A DNA stretch of 9,610 bases from Scalindua sp964437425 (lineage in GTDB: Bacteria > Planctomycetota > Brocadiia > Brocadiales > Scalinduaceae), in NCBI GenBank assembly GCA_964437425.1, contig CAYTGO010000088.1:1-9610 (forward strand), in the 5' to 3' direction. This document shows positions 1 through 6,506 of this stretch, in pieces. The notes beneath the pieces were generated by a model, which was not told the DNA's origin, did not search any database, and saw nothing but the letters and a program-made list of their open reading frames with translations. A program made the position numbers and the translations under genes. How positions within the stretch are numbered: position 1 is the stretch's first letter; every line of letters starts with the position of its first letter.

Positions 1-575
1 TGAGGTATCACACCGGAATGCTGAGCTAACTTGCCTCCCCTTGCAGACAGTCCCATGCCGACATTTTTGAAGGTTGCCCCCATGCCTGCAGCAAGGTGTC
101 CTGTAACGTGCGCAATAGAGATAATGACATTTGATGCCTTTGCTACGCCTGAGATGTAAGCGTTTTTGCACAATCCATTATCAACGTCAACGATGTAATC
201 ATGCTCTCCCAATAATCCATCAGCAATAATGACGGGAGCGCCGGTGTTTTCTATAGTAAATCCATGCTCATGAGCGAGCATTAAATGATCTATTGCATTG
301 GAACGCTGCCCTATGTATAACGTATTTGTTTCAACCAGAAAAGGTTTGCCGTTGCTTAATTTTACTTTATCCACAGCGGCTTTGATTATTGGGGGTTTAA
401 GGTGGCCAATATTTCCTCTCTCCCCAAAGCTGGTTTTCACCGCGACCATGTCACCTTGTTTGATGATGCTCCCAAGTCCGGCAGCATCGTAAAGAAGCTT
501 CACTTTTTCTGCTAATGAATCAAGTGACTCACCGTTTCTGGTTTCAATAAAAAACACCTTACTCTTTTTGGACAT
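1..575 (-). CDS. DUF362 family protein, N-terminal part (cut by window edge)
   Basis: The ATG at 575 opens a frame that runs without a stop to the window's left edge, giving 191 residues of the N-terminal part. The sequence matches the DUF362 pattern: a VAVKTSFGERGNIGHLKPP stretch near residues 44-62, then ETNTLYIGQRSNAIDH (about 80-95), IIADGLLG (about 117-124), and the family signature GHLAAGMGATFKNVGMG followed by a GK and a His (about 160-185). Many DUF362 proteins continue into a ferredoxin-like [4Fe-4S] domain with clustered cysteines. That part would lie outside the window and cannot be checked here. The biochemical function of the family is not established; a redox or metal-related role is inferred from the ferredoxin-linked members. 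The gene is 71 bp downstream of the Memo-family gene on the same strand, probably in one operon. There is no strong Shine-Dalgarno before the ATG, only a purine-rich stretch. Family assignment is confident; the role is unknown. Confidence 0.88.
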   Translation of the reverse strand, partial: MSKKSKVFFIETRNGESLDSLAEKVKLLYDAAGLGSIIKQGDMVAVKTSFGERGNIGHLKPPIIKAAVDKVKLSNGKPFLVETNTLYIGQRSNAIDHLMLAHEHGFTIENTGAPVIIADGLLGEHDYIVDVDNGLCKNAYISGVAKASNVIISIAHVTGHLAAGMGATFKNVGMGLSARGGKLAQHSGVIP

Positions 576-646
576 TGTAAATTTTTCTTTACTCTTCTCT
601 TCATAGAATTGGAAAGATAACCTTGTGGAGCTTTTGATGTCTATGC

Positions 647-1870
647 TTAATAGAATGACATGCTGGCGAATGACACTGTTGAATTGGTCTCGTCCGCGTA
701 TTGAGAGTATTTAAGAAGTTTGCCTTCCGAGGCATCAATAATATTCAACAGGGTATTAATAGCCGGGTAACCGCATATTTTCCTGCTGTTGTGGTCCTTC
801 TGAACAGAATTGTAAAAGCCCTCTGCATCCAGGTTTTCAACATGTTTGAGCATGTCAGTATCATCGGATCGTAATGTATCAAGGTATGCGTCATCCTGAA
901 GTTCGGTGTCGCCAAACCTGGTACCTACATGTGCAAGGTCTACGCTTGCAATTATACAGATTTTCTTTTTACTCTCTTTAATAGCTTCCTTGAGCGAAGA
1001 TACAAATTCCTTAAATTGATAAGTCTGCCTGGAGCCGGTTTCATTTTTATCTGCTTCGCCAAACGAGGAACAGAGTATCGGAATTATACTGAAGTTCTTT
1101 TTCTGGCCATAAAGGTATTTAAGGAAAACCGCCTGGAACCCGATTGAATGTTCGTCTCTGTGGACAAACTCGTCTTCGAAATAATCAGTCTTATTTTTTT
1201 TCTGTAATGAATTGAGAAAGCCTTTGTCCGTTTCCACATTACCAAACGGTGTCTCAAAGGTTTTGTCCGTCAGGACAAAAAGATTATTAGTTCCAGTGTG
1301 CGCAATACCAAGTATTATAAAAAGTTCTGCATCTGACGATTCTGCAATCTCCTTGTAGGCCCAGGCGAAACATGGCCCTCCACACCCTAAATCAATATGC
1401 GGTGCCATTACTCCCTTCAATCCATTAGCTTGATTGAATTCTGATGGCATCCCCGGTCCCTCTGCGGAGGTAAAGAAGCCGTCTAATTGCGCCTTAAGTT
1501 TATCTTTGTCCGCTTCATAAGCAGTGCCTGCATGCGCGTCCTTGCGTATGGTTGAATTTCTGAAATCTTCTTTCAACTTTTTAATGAAATTTCTGGATCG
1601 GGTGTTATCTAAAAGTAAATTCTTATCCAGTTCCGCTATTGCCTGCTTGATCATATCCTGAATATCACTTTCACCAAATCTCTGTGTATATATTTTCTGT
1701 ATGTCTGTTATGGAGTGATTGCCGTCAAAGTAATAGACAATGTTGTCAAAGACTGCACGGGGAACAAAAGAGTTCCTGGTGTTAAACGGGTCTCTAAAGC
1801 ATACGTACTGTTCTCCGGATACTTCATGTGGAAATGCATCTAATTGTTGACGTAATTTTGGATTTTCCAT
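647..1870 (-). CDS. Memo-family protein (AmmeMemoRadiSam system protein B type) with N-terminal extension
   Basis: This 407-residue protein has a C-terminal Memo/MEMO1 domain from about residue 150 to the end. The positions equivalent to the metal or active-site residues of Memo are visible: H158 in APHID, H191 in GIAHTG, D311 and H314 in SVDLAH, and C366 in KICGYPA. The EHSIGFQ motif at 240-246 is also typical. Memo proteins resemble non-haem iron dioxygenases, and human MEMO1 binds metal. The bacterial function is unknown, but the family is often encoded near AMMECR1-like and radical SAM genes. Those partners are not seen here. The first 110 or so residues are not part of Memo. A segment around 20-70, with FDGNHSITDIQKIY, resembles a PqqD-like or winged-helix domain. 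A polar linker with many Lys/Asp residues (100-140) joins the two. The gene starts 5 bp after the metallophosphoesterase stop. AAGGTG lies 14 nt before the start, inside the upstream gene's end. Confidence 0.9.
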   Translation of the reverse strand: MENPKLRQQLDAFPHEVSGEQYVCFRDPFNTRNSFVPRAVFDNIVYYFDGNHSITDIQKIYTQRFGESDIQDMIKQAIAELDKNLLLDNTRSRNFIKKLKEDFRNSTIRKDAHAGTAYEADKDKLKAQLDGFFTSAEGPGMPSEFNQANGLKGVMAPHIDLGCGGPCFAWAYKEIAESSDAELFIILGIAHTGTNNLFVLTDKTFETPFGNVETDKGFLNSLQKKNKTDYFEDEFVHRDEHSIGFQAVFLKYLYGQKKNFSIIPILCSSFGEADKNETGSRQTYQFKEFVSSLKEAIKESKKKICIIASVDLAHVGTRFGDTELQDDAYLDTLRSDDTDMLKHVENLDAEGFYNSVQKDHNSRKICGYPAINTLLNIIDASEGKLLKYSQYADETNSTVSFASMSFY

Positions 1871-1875
1871 AATTA

Positions 1876-2535
1876 TTAGGATAACACCTTTAATTCTGCA
1901 GACAATCCTTCTGGCGTCTTAGTAATTACTACGTATCCGCCTTCTCGAAACATTCCGGCATTGAAGGCTAAGGTATTTTCTATTGTATCACTCCCTCTTG
2001 CCTCGTGGATGTGCCCACTCAATGCAATATCCGGTTTATGTTTTAAAATAAAATCGTGAACGCTCTGACTCCCTACATGAACACCAGCTGATATAATATC
2101 AAGCTTCGTGTTTTTTGGTGGCATATGCGGTACCATGATTTTAAATGTGGCGTCCTTTACCTTATCTATGCCATCGAGTAGAAAAGTCTCAATCTCTTCT
2201 TCACTGAATTCGGTAGGGGTATTGAAAGGAGTTGCATTTGAACCGCCTACACCAAATATTCCTACACCGTCCCTTATGAAACCGTTTCTGTGAAGGTTGA
2301 TACCTTTTTCCGTCAGATAGTCGTTGACCTCAGACTGATCCATGTTTCCTAATTGGGCTAATACGTTCTCATTGTACTTCATTATCTCTTCGATTACTCT
2401 CTCCGCCTCTTTTCGCCCATTACTGTTAGTCAAATCGCCGGTAACTATTACAAGATCTGCGCTTTCCAGCTCATTCTTCAAAAGCGTCAAATTGTTGAAA
2501 TCTTCATGAATATCGCCAAAAGATATTATTTTCAT
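1876..2535 (-). CDS. Metallophosphoesterase (calcineurin-like, YfcE/Icc-related)
   Basis: This 219-residue protein carries the full set of calcineurin-like metallophosphoesterase motifs: D8 and H10 in GDIHED, D34 in GDLTN, N64 in GNMD, H137 in VPHMPP, and H175/H177 in SGHIHEARG. These residues coordinate a two-metal centre that hydrolyses phosphomono- or phosphodiesters. The substrate cannot be told from sequence. The small single-domain layout and the VGSQSVHDFI...GHIHEARG ending resemble the archaeal and bacterial YfcE/MJ0936-like proteins. There is no signal peptide, so it is cytosolic. The usual GNHD/E motif reads GNMD here, so the metal-coordinating Asn is kept but the neighbouring His is replaced. 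It is the first gene of the minus-strand cluster, followed after 5 bp by the Memo-family gene. No clear Shine-Dalgarno precedes the ATG. Family assignment is secure; specificity is open. Confidence 0.92.
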   Translation of the reverse strand: MKIISFGDIHEDFNNLTLLKNELESADLVIVTGDLTNSNGRKEAERVIEEIMKYNENVLAQLGNMDQSEVNDYLTEKGINLHRNGFIRDGVGIFGVGGSNATPFNTPTEFSEEEIETFLLDGIDKVKDATFKIMVPHMPPKNTKLDIISAGVHVGSQSVHDFILKHKPDIALSGHIHEARGSDTIENTLAFNAGMFREGGYVVITKTPEGLSAELKVLS

Positions 2536-2644
2536 TTGTATTAGATTTTGTGATTTTGCCTTGATTCTCAGAATTTCGTGCTATTACGACAGCCAACCCG
2601 GTATTTTGGCCTTAAATCAGAGAGCACAAATAAATTATAAAATT

Positions 2645-2674
2645 ATTATAAGTCACCTGAATTCAACATATTAA
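2645..2674 (-). promoter_or_regulatory. Possible promoter for the leftward cluster
   Basis: Read on the minus strand, an exact TATAAT lies at 2650-2645. A weak -35-like TTAATA (4 of 6 matches to TTGACA) lies at 2674-2669, with an 18-bp spacer. A second TATAAT is at 2639-2634 without a convincing -35 box. Transcription from here would give a leader of about 100 nt before the metallophosphoesterase start at 2535. AT-rich sequence yields such matches by chance, so confidence is low. Confidence 0.3.
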
Positions 2675-2722
2675 CAGTCCTGAAAAAAATGTTCAAGATA
2701 TTCTTTTTCGGGCTGTTTTATG

Positions 2723-2751
2723 TTGACGCTAAAAAGGAGTTTTGATACTAT
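2723..2751 (+). promoter_or_regulatory. Sigma70-like promoter candidate for the HEAT-repeat gene
   Basis: TTGACG (2723-2728, 5 of 6 to the -35 consensus) is separated by exactly 17 bp from TACTAT (2746-2751, 4 of 6 to the -10 consensus). The predicted transcript would start near 2758 and carry a leader of about 100 nt before the ATG at 2861. An AGGAGA at 2815-2820 in this leader is too far (40 nt) from the ATG to serve as its ribosome binding site. Confidence 0.45.
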
Positions 2752-2860
2752 TAAAATTTCGTAGAGGCCGTGGAAATAATCTGCAAACTCAAGTTGTATT
2801 AACCTTTTAAATATAGGAGAGAGTGACACGTAAGTGTTTCTCTCCATGACATATAAATAG

Positions 2861-4939
2861 ATGAAAAAATATTGCTTGTCCATGCTTGTTTTAGCAAGTA
2901 TTTCGATTTATAGTTGTCTGATAGTAGTTGAAAATAGAGTCGTTGATGCCAAAGAAGAGAGGTCGTCCAAAAAAGTATCACAGGATATTTCACCTGAACT
3001 GAGAATTAAGATTGATGAGTGGATGAAACTTTTATATTCAGAGGACTCCGCAATACGCACGTCTGCAGTCATTTCATTATTGGGACTTAACCTTTCATCT
3101 GTTTATGACTCGCTAATTGATATCCTTAAAGATTCCGACAATGATGATGTACGTATTTCCCTGATTAAAGCATTTGGTTTTGCCGGCGATGACAGCGGAG
3201 CATTAGATTGTATGATCGATTTGCTTGCCAGTGAAAATGAGGAGATGAGAATTGTTTCTGCTGATGCATTGGGAAACATTGGAACAAAAAAAGCGATAGA
3301 AGAGATGGTAGACATACTCCTGGATAGTAGAAAGTCGGTTGACTCCCGCATCCTTGTTACGGGTGCTTTGGCGAAGACACGTTCACGTGAGGCAGTTGAG
3401 CCACTAATAGACATATTAGAAACAGATAATAAAGATTTGCAAATTGCGGCTCATGAAGCATTGGTGGAGATTACTAAGCAATCTAATGGTAAAGCAAAAT
3501 CTTTCTGGCAAGAGTGGTGGGATAGAAACAGGGTTAAAACAAGGGAGCAGTGGTTAGAGGACATTGTTGACAAGCTGGAAGGGGGGTTTAAGGAACTTAA
3601 AGAAGAAAACAATCTGCTTAAGGATGAAATAGTCGAAAAGACTATACAGATCTTAAAGACGAATAAAGAGAGTGATAACATCAGGCCATTAATTGATGCT
3701 TTAAATAGTGAATACCAGGCAGTAAGGATTTATGCTGCAGGTGAACTGGCAAATCATAATGACCCTGAAGTTGTTAAAGTCTTTGTTGATTTAATTTCAG
3801 ATGATGATACTGAGATACGTGTTCTGGCAGTAGATGTACTTGGAAAGATCGGCGGAGTATCTGAACTGAAAAATTTAATATCGGCGCTGCAGGACAAAGA
3901 GACCAGGGTAAGGGAGAGTGCGGCAGCGTCTCTGGGACGACTGGGTAAAAAGGAAGCTGTGTTTGATTTGTTATCCGCTTTAAGTGACCCTGCCAATAGC
4001 GTAGTATGTGCGGCGGCAGAAGCCCTTGGTGAGCTAAAGACAGATGAGGCTGTAGAACCATTGGTCAGCCTGTTTTCGAATAAAGATCCCAAGATAAGGG
4101 AATCAGCAATAGTTGCCCTTGGAAAGTTTCAGGATAAGAGGGCGGTTGATCCGTTGATTAATTCATTAAAAGATGAGGATGAAAGGGTCAGGTGGTACGC
4201 TGCAGACACTCTGGGGAAAACAGGAGCCAAAAAGGCTGTCATGCCTTTAATTGCGTTGCTGTCCGATGAGAGTGCCCGTGTTCGTGAATCTACGGCAGCA
4301 GCTTTGGGGTTGATTGGTGATGAGAGTGCTGTAGAATCGTTAATCAAGTTACTCGAAGATGTAGATGATAGAGTTGCAGAAAAGGCAGCAGATGCACTTC
4401 TTTCCATAGAATGTGAGTCTTTATTGTTACTTGATAGTATCGTCAACGCCTTTTATGCCAAAGAAGATTACCAAAGAGCTAAAGAGATATTAAAGAAACA
4501 GATCAAGAAATATGAAGGTTTGCCTGAGTACGACCATGCATTGTGGCAAAGCAAAAAAAGGTTAGCAAAATTATATTTCTCAAGTAATGATTGCCAAAAG
4601 GCAGTCTTGCTCTATGAAGAGCTTGTCACGCATTTTGATAGTGACATGGAAATAAAACATGAACTGGTACATTGTCTGAAAGAGGCAAAACAGTATGACA
4701 AGCTGTTAAATGTTTTATCACTATGGATAGAAAGTTTATCAGTAGATAACCATATGTGGTGGCCTGAAATATGTGAGGTTGTAGAGGGATTATTAAATGA
4801 GGGTTCTTTTGAAAAAGTTAGAACGCTTGTAGATGACTTCGAGAAGAAGAACCCATACCTGGGAGGGTCCGAATTAAAATCCAGGTTTAATGCCCTGAGG
4901 AAGAAAAGTATAGCAGAGATGTCACCTCAGGCAGAATAA
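2861..4939 (+). CDS. Exported HEAT-repeat protein with TPR-like C-terminus
   Basis: This 692-residue protein begins with an apparent signal peptide: MKK, then a hydrophobic stretch at 7-23. A signal peptidase I site is likely after VDA (residue 30). Alternatively C20 in IYSC could be a poor lipobox. A first block of HEAT (PBS-lyase-like) repeats of about 31 residues spans roughly 60-206. It is followed by a Trp-rich FWQEWWDRNR (215-224) and a charged, probably coiled-coil segment (about 228-268). A second block of about seven or eight HEAT repeats spans roughly 272-516, with recurring phrases such as VRESAAASLGRLG and AVEPLVSLF. The remainder (about 523-680) is helical and TPR-like. Such alpha-solenoids act as protein-binding scaffolds; no catalytic motif is seen. 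An in-frame TAG lies directly before the ATG, so no earlier start is possible; the later Met8 would lose the basic n-region. There is no close Shine-Dalgarno. A strong terminator follows. The partner is unknown, and a periplasmic location is inferred. Confidence 0.85.
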   Translation: MKKYCLSMLVLASISIYSCLIVVENRVVDAKEERSSKKVSQDISPELRIKIDEWMKLLYSEDSAIRTSAVISLLGLNLSSVYDSLIDILKDSDNDDVRISLIKAFGFAGDDSGALDCMIDLLASENEEMRIVSADALGNIGTKKAIEEMVDILLDSRKSVDSRILVTGALAKTRSREAVEPLIDILETDNKDLQIAAHEALVEITKQSNGKAKSFWQEWWDRNRVKTREQWLEDIVDKLEGGFKELKEENNLLKDEIVEKTIQILKTNKESDNIRPLIDALNSEYQAVRIYAAGELANHNDPEVVKVFVDLISDDDTEIRVLAVDVLGKIGGVSELKNLISALQDKETRVRESAAASLGRLGKKEAVFDLLSALSDPANSVVCAAAEALGELKTDEAVEPLVSLFSNKDPKIRESAIVALGKFQDKRAVDPLINSLKDEDERVRWYAADTLGKTGAKKAVMPLIALLSDESARVRESTAAALGLIGDESAVESLIKLLEDVDDRVAEKAADALLSIECESLLLLDSIVNAFYAKEDYQRAKEILKKQIKKYEGLPEYDHALWQSKKRLAKLYFSSNDCQKAVLLYEELVTHFDSDMEIKHELVHCLKEAKQYDKLLNVLSLWIESLSVDNHMWWPEICEVVEGLLNEGSFEKVRTLVDDFEKKNPYLGGSELKSRFNALRKKSIAEMSPQAE

Positions 4940-4974
4940 CCTTCAACGTATATTAATTTTATTAAGAGTATGCG

Positions 4975-5014
4975 AAACACGGAATGACAAAATTAATGTT
5001 ATTTCGTGTTTTTT
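4975..5014 (+). terminator. Rho-independent terminator after the HEAT-repeat gene
   Basis: The arms 4975-4989 and 4997-5011 form a 15-bp stem around a 7-nt loop (AAATTAA), and a run of six T covers 5009-5014. All 15 positions pair if two G-U wobbles are allowed. These wobbles would be A-C mismatches in a transcript from the other strand, so the hairpin is built for plus-strand transcription. It sits 35 bp after the HEAT gene stop and 39 bp before trkA, which separates the two transcription units, or at least attenuates read-through. Confidence 0.85.
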
Positions 5015-5053
5015 GTATGAATTTTTCAAAGATTCAACTTAAAAGGCTTATAG

Positions 5054-6412
5054 ATGAAAATTCTCATAATTGGGGCAGGGGCTGTGGGGTTCAGTATTGC
5101 GAAACAGTTGTCAGCAGAAGGGCACGATATATCTGTAGTTGATGCGAATCCCAAATTAACCAGAAAAATTACTGAAAAATTGGACGTTTCTGTGATTGCC
5201 GGTAATGCGACTTCTCCCAGTGTGCTGGAGTCTGCCGGTGTTGAAGACGCGCATATGGTATTAGCCGTAACTACCAGCGATGAAGTTAATGTTGTTGCTT
5301 GCATCCTTGCCAGTAAATATGGTAATGACAAAAAGATAAAGATTGCAAGAATTCGAAACAATGAATTTACCGGTAATAAATCAATACTCAAAGATAATGG
5401 GTTCTGTATTGATCATATGATAAATCCGGAGCAGATTATTGTTGAATCAATTCTTAAGATTCTAGAGACACCCGGGGCAACGTTTGCTGTTGATTTTCCA
5501 ATAGGTGATGTCATTTTAAGAGGTTTTCACGTTCCTGATGATGCTCCGCTTGTTGGTTTGAAATTTTCAGAACTGGAAGACATTGAGTATACGGATTCAT
5601 TCCTAATCGTATATATCCAACGTGATGATGAGATGATTACTCCATCGCATAGCACTACTATATTGCCCGACGATAACATTTTTGTACTTATATCAAAAGC
5701 TGGGTTACCATATTTCCTGCCAATGGTTAACAGAAGAGCGGATGAGGTAGAAAAGGTGATTATATACAAGGCGAGTAGGGCCGGTATGTTGCTTGCCGAA
5801 AGACTCGAAAGTAGTCCAATTTCCGTAACGATGATTGAACCGGAAAAAGATAAGGCGGTAATGGCTGCGGCCTCTTTAAGAACTGCTGTTGTTTTACACG
5901 GTGATGCTACTGAAATAGATGTACTGAAAGACGCGGCGGTAGAGGTTACGGACATATTTATTGCTCTTTCAGAAAATGAACAGACCAATCTGCTTACCTC
6001 GTTGCTGGCAAAAAAGAATGGAGCAAAGAAGACTATTGTACTTACCAATGAACCGGAACTGGTACACATAATTAATCAGGTTGATGTTGATGTAGTTGTA
6101 AATCCAAGGTTGGTTACAGCAAGCGCTATACTTCAACATGTGAGGAGAGGTCAGATACTGTCGATTGCCAAGTTAGGCGACAGCGAGGCGGAAGCGATTG
6201 AATTGATCGCCGAAGAGGGCTCTGAAATAGTAAGTAAGCCTCTTCAGAAAATCCGGTTTCCTAAAAAGACTATCCTTGGCGCTATTATAAGAAATAATAC
6301 CATGTTGCTTCCGAAAGGTATTGAAGCAATCAATCCGGGTGAAAGCGTTGTCGTGTTCACCTTGCCTGATGATATTGAAAGGGTTCAAGCTCTTTTCAGT
6401 AAGAAAAAATAG
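5054..6412 (+). CDS. trkA: Trk system potassium uptake protein TrkA
   Basis: TrkA is the cytosolic NAD(H)-binding subunit that gates the TrkH potassium channel. The 452-residue length fits the usual two-halved TrkA. The first RCK_N (Rossmann) domain shows GAGAVG at 7-12, D30 at the end of the second strand, and the GNAT motif at 50-53. A first RCK_C domain follows at about 138-220. The second Rossmann domain begins near 234 and retains E262 and GDAT (283-286), then a second RCK_C ends the protein at about 365-450. In the second Rossmann fold the glycine loop reads KASRAG (239-244) instead of a GxGxxG type, so nucleotide binding at that half may be weakened or lost. The start is supported by AAAAGG about 7 nt upstream of the ATG. 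It is followed by trkH on the same strand after 94 bp, the expected partner gene. Confidence 0.95.
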   Translation: MKILIIGAGAVGFSIAKQLSAEGHDISVVDANPKLTRKITEKLDVSVIAGNATSPSVLESAGVEDAHMVLAVTTSDEVNVVACILASKYGNDKKIKIARIRNNEFTGNKSILKDNGFCIDHMINPEQIIVESILKILETPGATFAVDFPIGDVILRGFHVPDDAPLVGLKFSELEDIEYTDSFLIVYIQRDDEMITPSHSTTILPDDNIFVLISKAGLPYFLPMVNRRADEVEKVIIYKASRAGMLLAERLESSPISVTMIEPEKDKAVMAAASLRTAVVLHGDATEIDVLKDAAVEVTDIFIALSENEQTNLLTSLLAKKNGAKKTIVLTNEPELVHIINQVDVDVVVNPRLVTASAILQHVRRGQILSIAKLGDSEAEAIELIAEEGSEIVSKPLQKIRFPKKTILGAIIRNNTMLLPKGIEAINPGESVVVFTLPDDIERVQALFSKKK

Positions 6413-6445
6413 AATACACTGTTCTATAAATTTTATTTTAACAAA

Positions 6446-6485
6446 TCACCCTGGTTCCTCTTAATCAAAATAGAAACCAGGGTGA
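6446..6485. repeat. Perfect 11-bp inverted repeat between trkA and trkH
   Basis: TCACCCTGGTT (6446-6456) and its exact complement AACCAGGGTGA (6475-6485) flank an 18-nt A/T-rich loop. No T-run follows on the plus strand, so it is not a standard terminator. In a transcript it would form a stable hairpin ending 21 nt before the trkH start. It could stabilise the trkA mRNA end, attenuate trkH expression, or be an operator for a dimeric protein. The sequence alone does not decide. Confidence 0.75.
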
Positions 6486-6506
6486 AACTGAAAATTAGTT
6501 AATACT

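Larger units (their letters stand above)
2536..2860. other. Divergent intergenic region (325 bp)
   Basis: This spacer separates the leftward metallophosphoesterase-Memo-DUF362 cluster from the rightward HEAT-repeat gene. It is AT-rich, especially at about 2625-2650, and holds candidate promoters in both directions (listed separately). Short open frames on the minus strand (for example one ending at 2671) lack ribosome binding sites and recognisable domains and are not called. I see no tRNA, riboswitch or clear operator palindrome. Confidence 0.7.

Noticed and set aside
2680..2709. GAAAAA/TTTTTC hairpin in the divergent spacer as a terminator
   Set aside because: The stem is short and made of A-T pairs only, and no gene ends next to it.
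2823..2849. Leader peptide GTG frame of 8 codons after AGGAGA at 2815-2820
   Set aside because: The spacing to GTG is only 2 nt and the peptide shows no run of a regulatory amino acid, so attenuation is not supported.
2671..2883. 70-codon minus-strand open frame in the divergent spacer
   Set aside because: It has no ribosome binding site at either possible start, overlaps the HEAT-gene start antisense, and shows no recognisable domain. The low-GC spacer can give such frames by chance.
3754..4092. Antisense frames of about 100 codons inside the HEAT-repeat gene
   Set aside because: Their Ser/Ala/Leu-rich composition mirrors the repeats on the other strand. The plus-strand HEAT protein explains the region fully.
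5527..6069. 180-codon minus-strand frame within trkA
   Set aside because: It is a shadow of the trkA frame. The trkA translation has the complete family motifs, and the antisense product is Ser/Thr-rich without domains.
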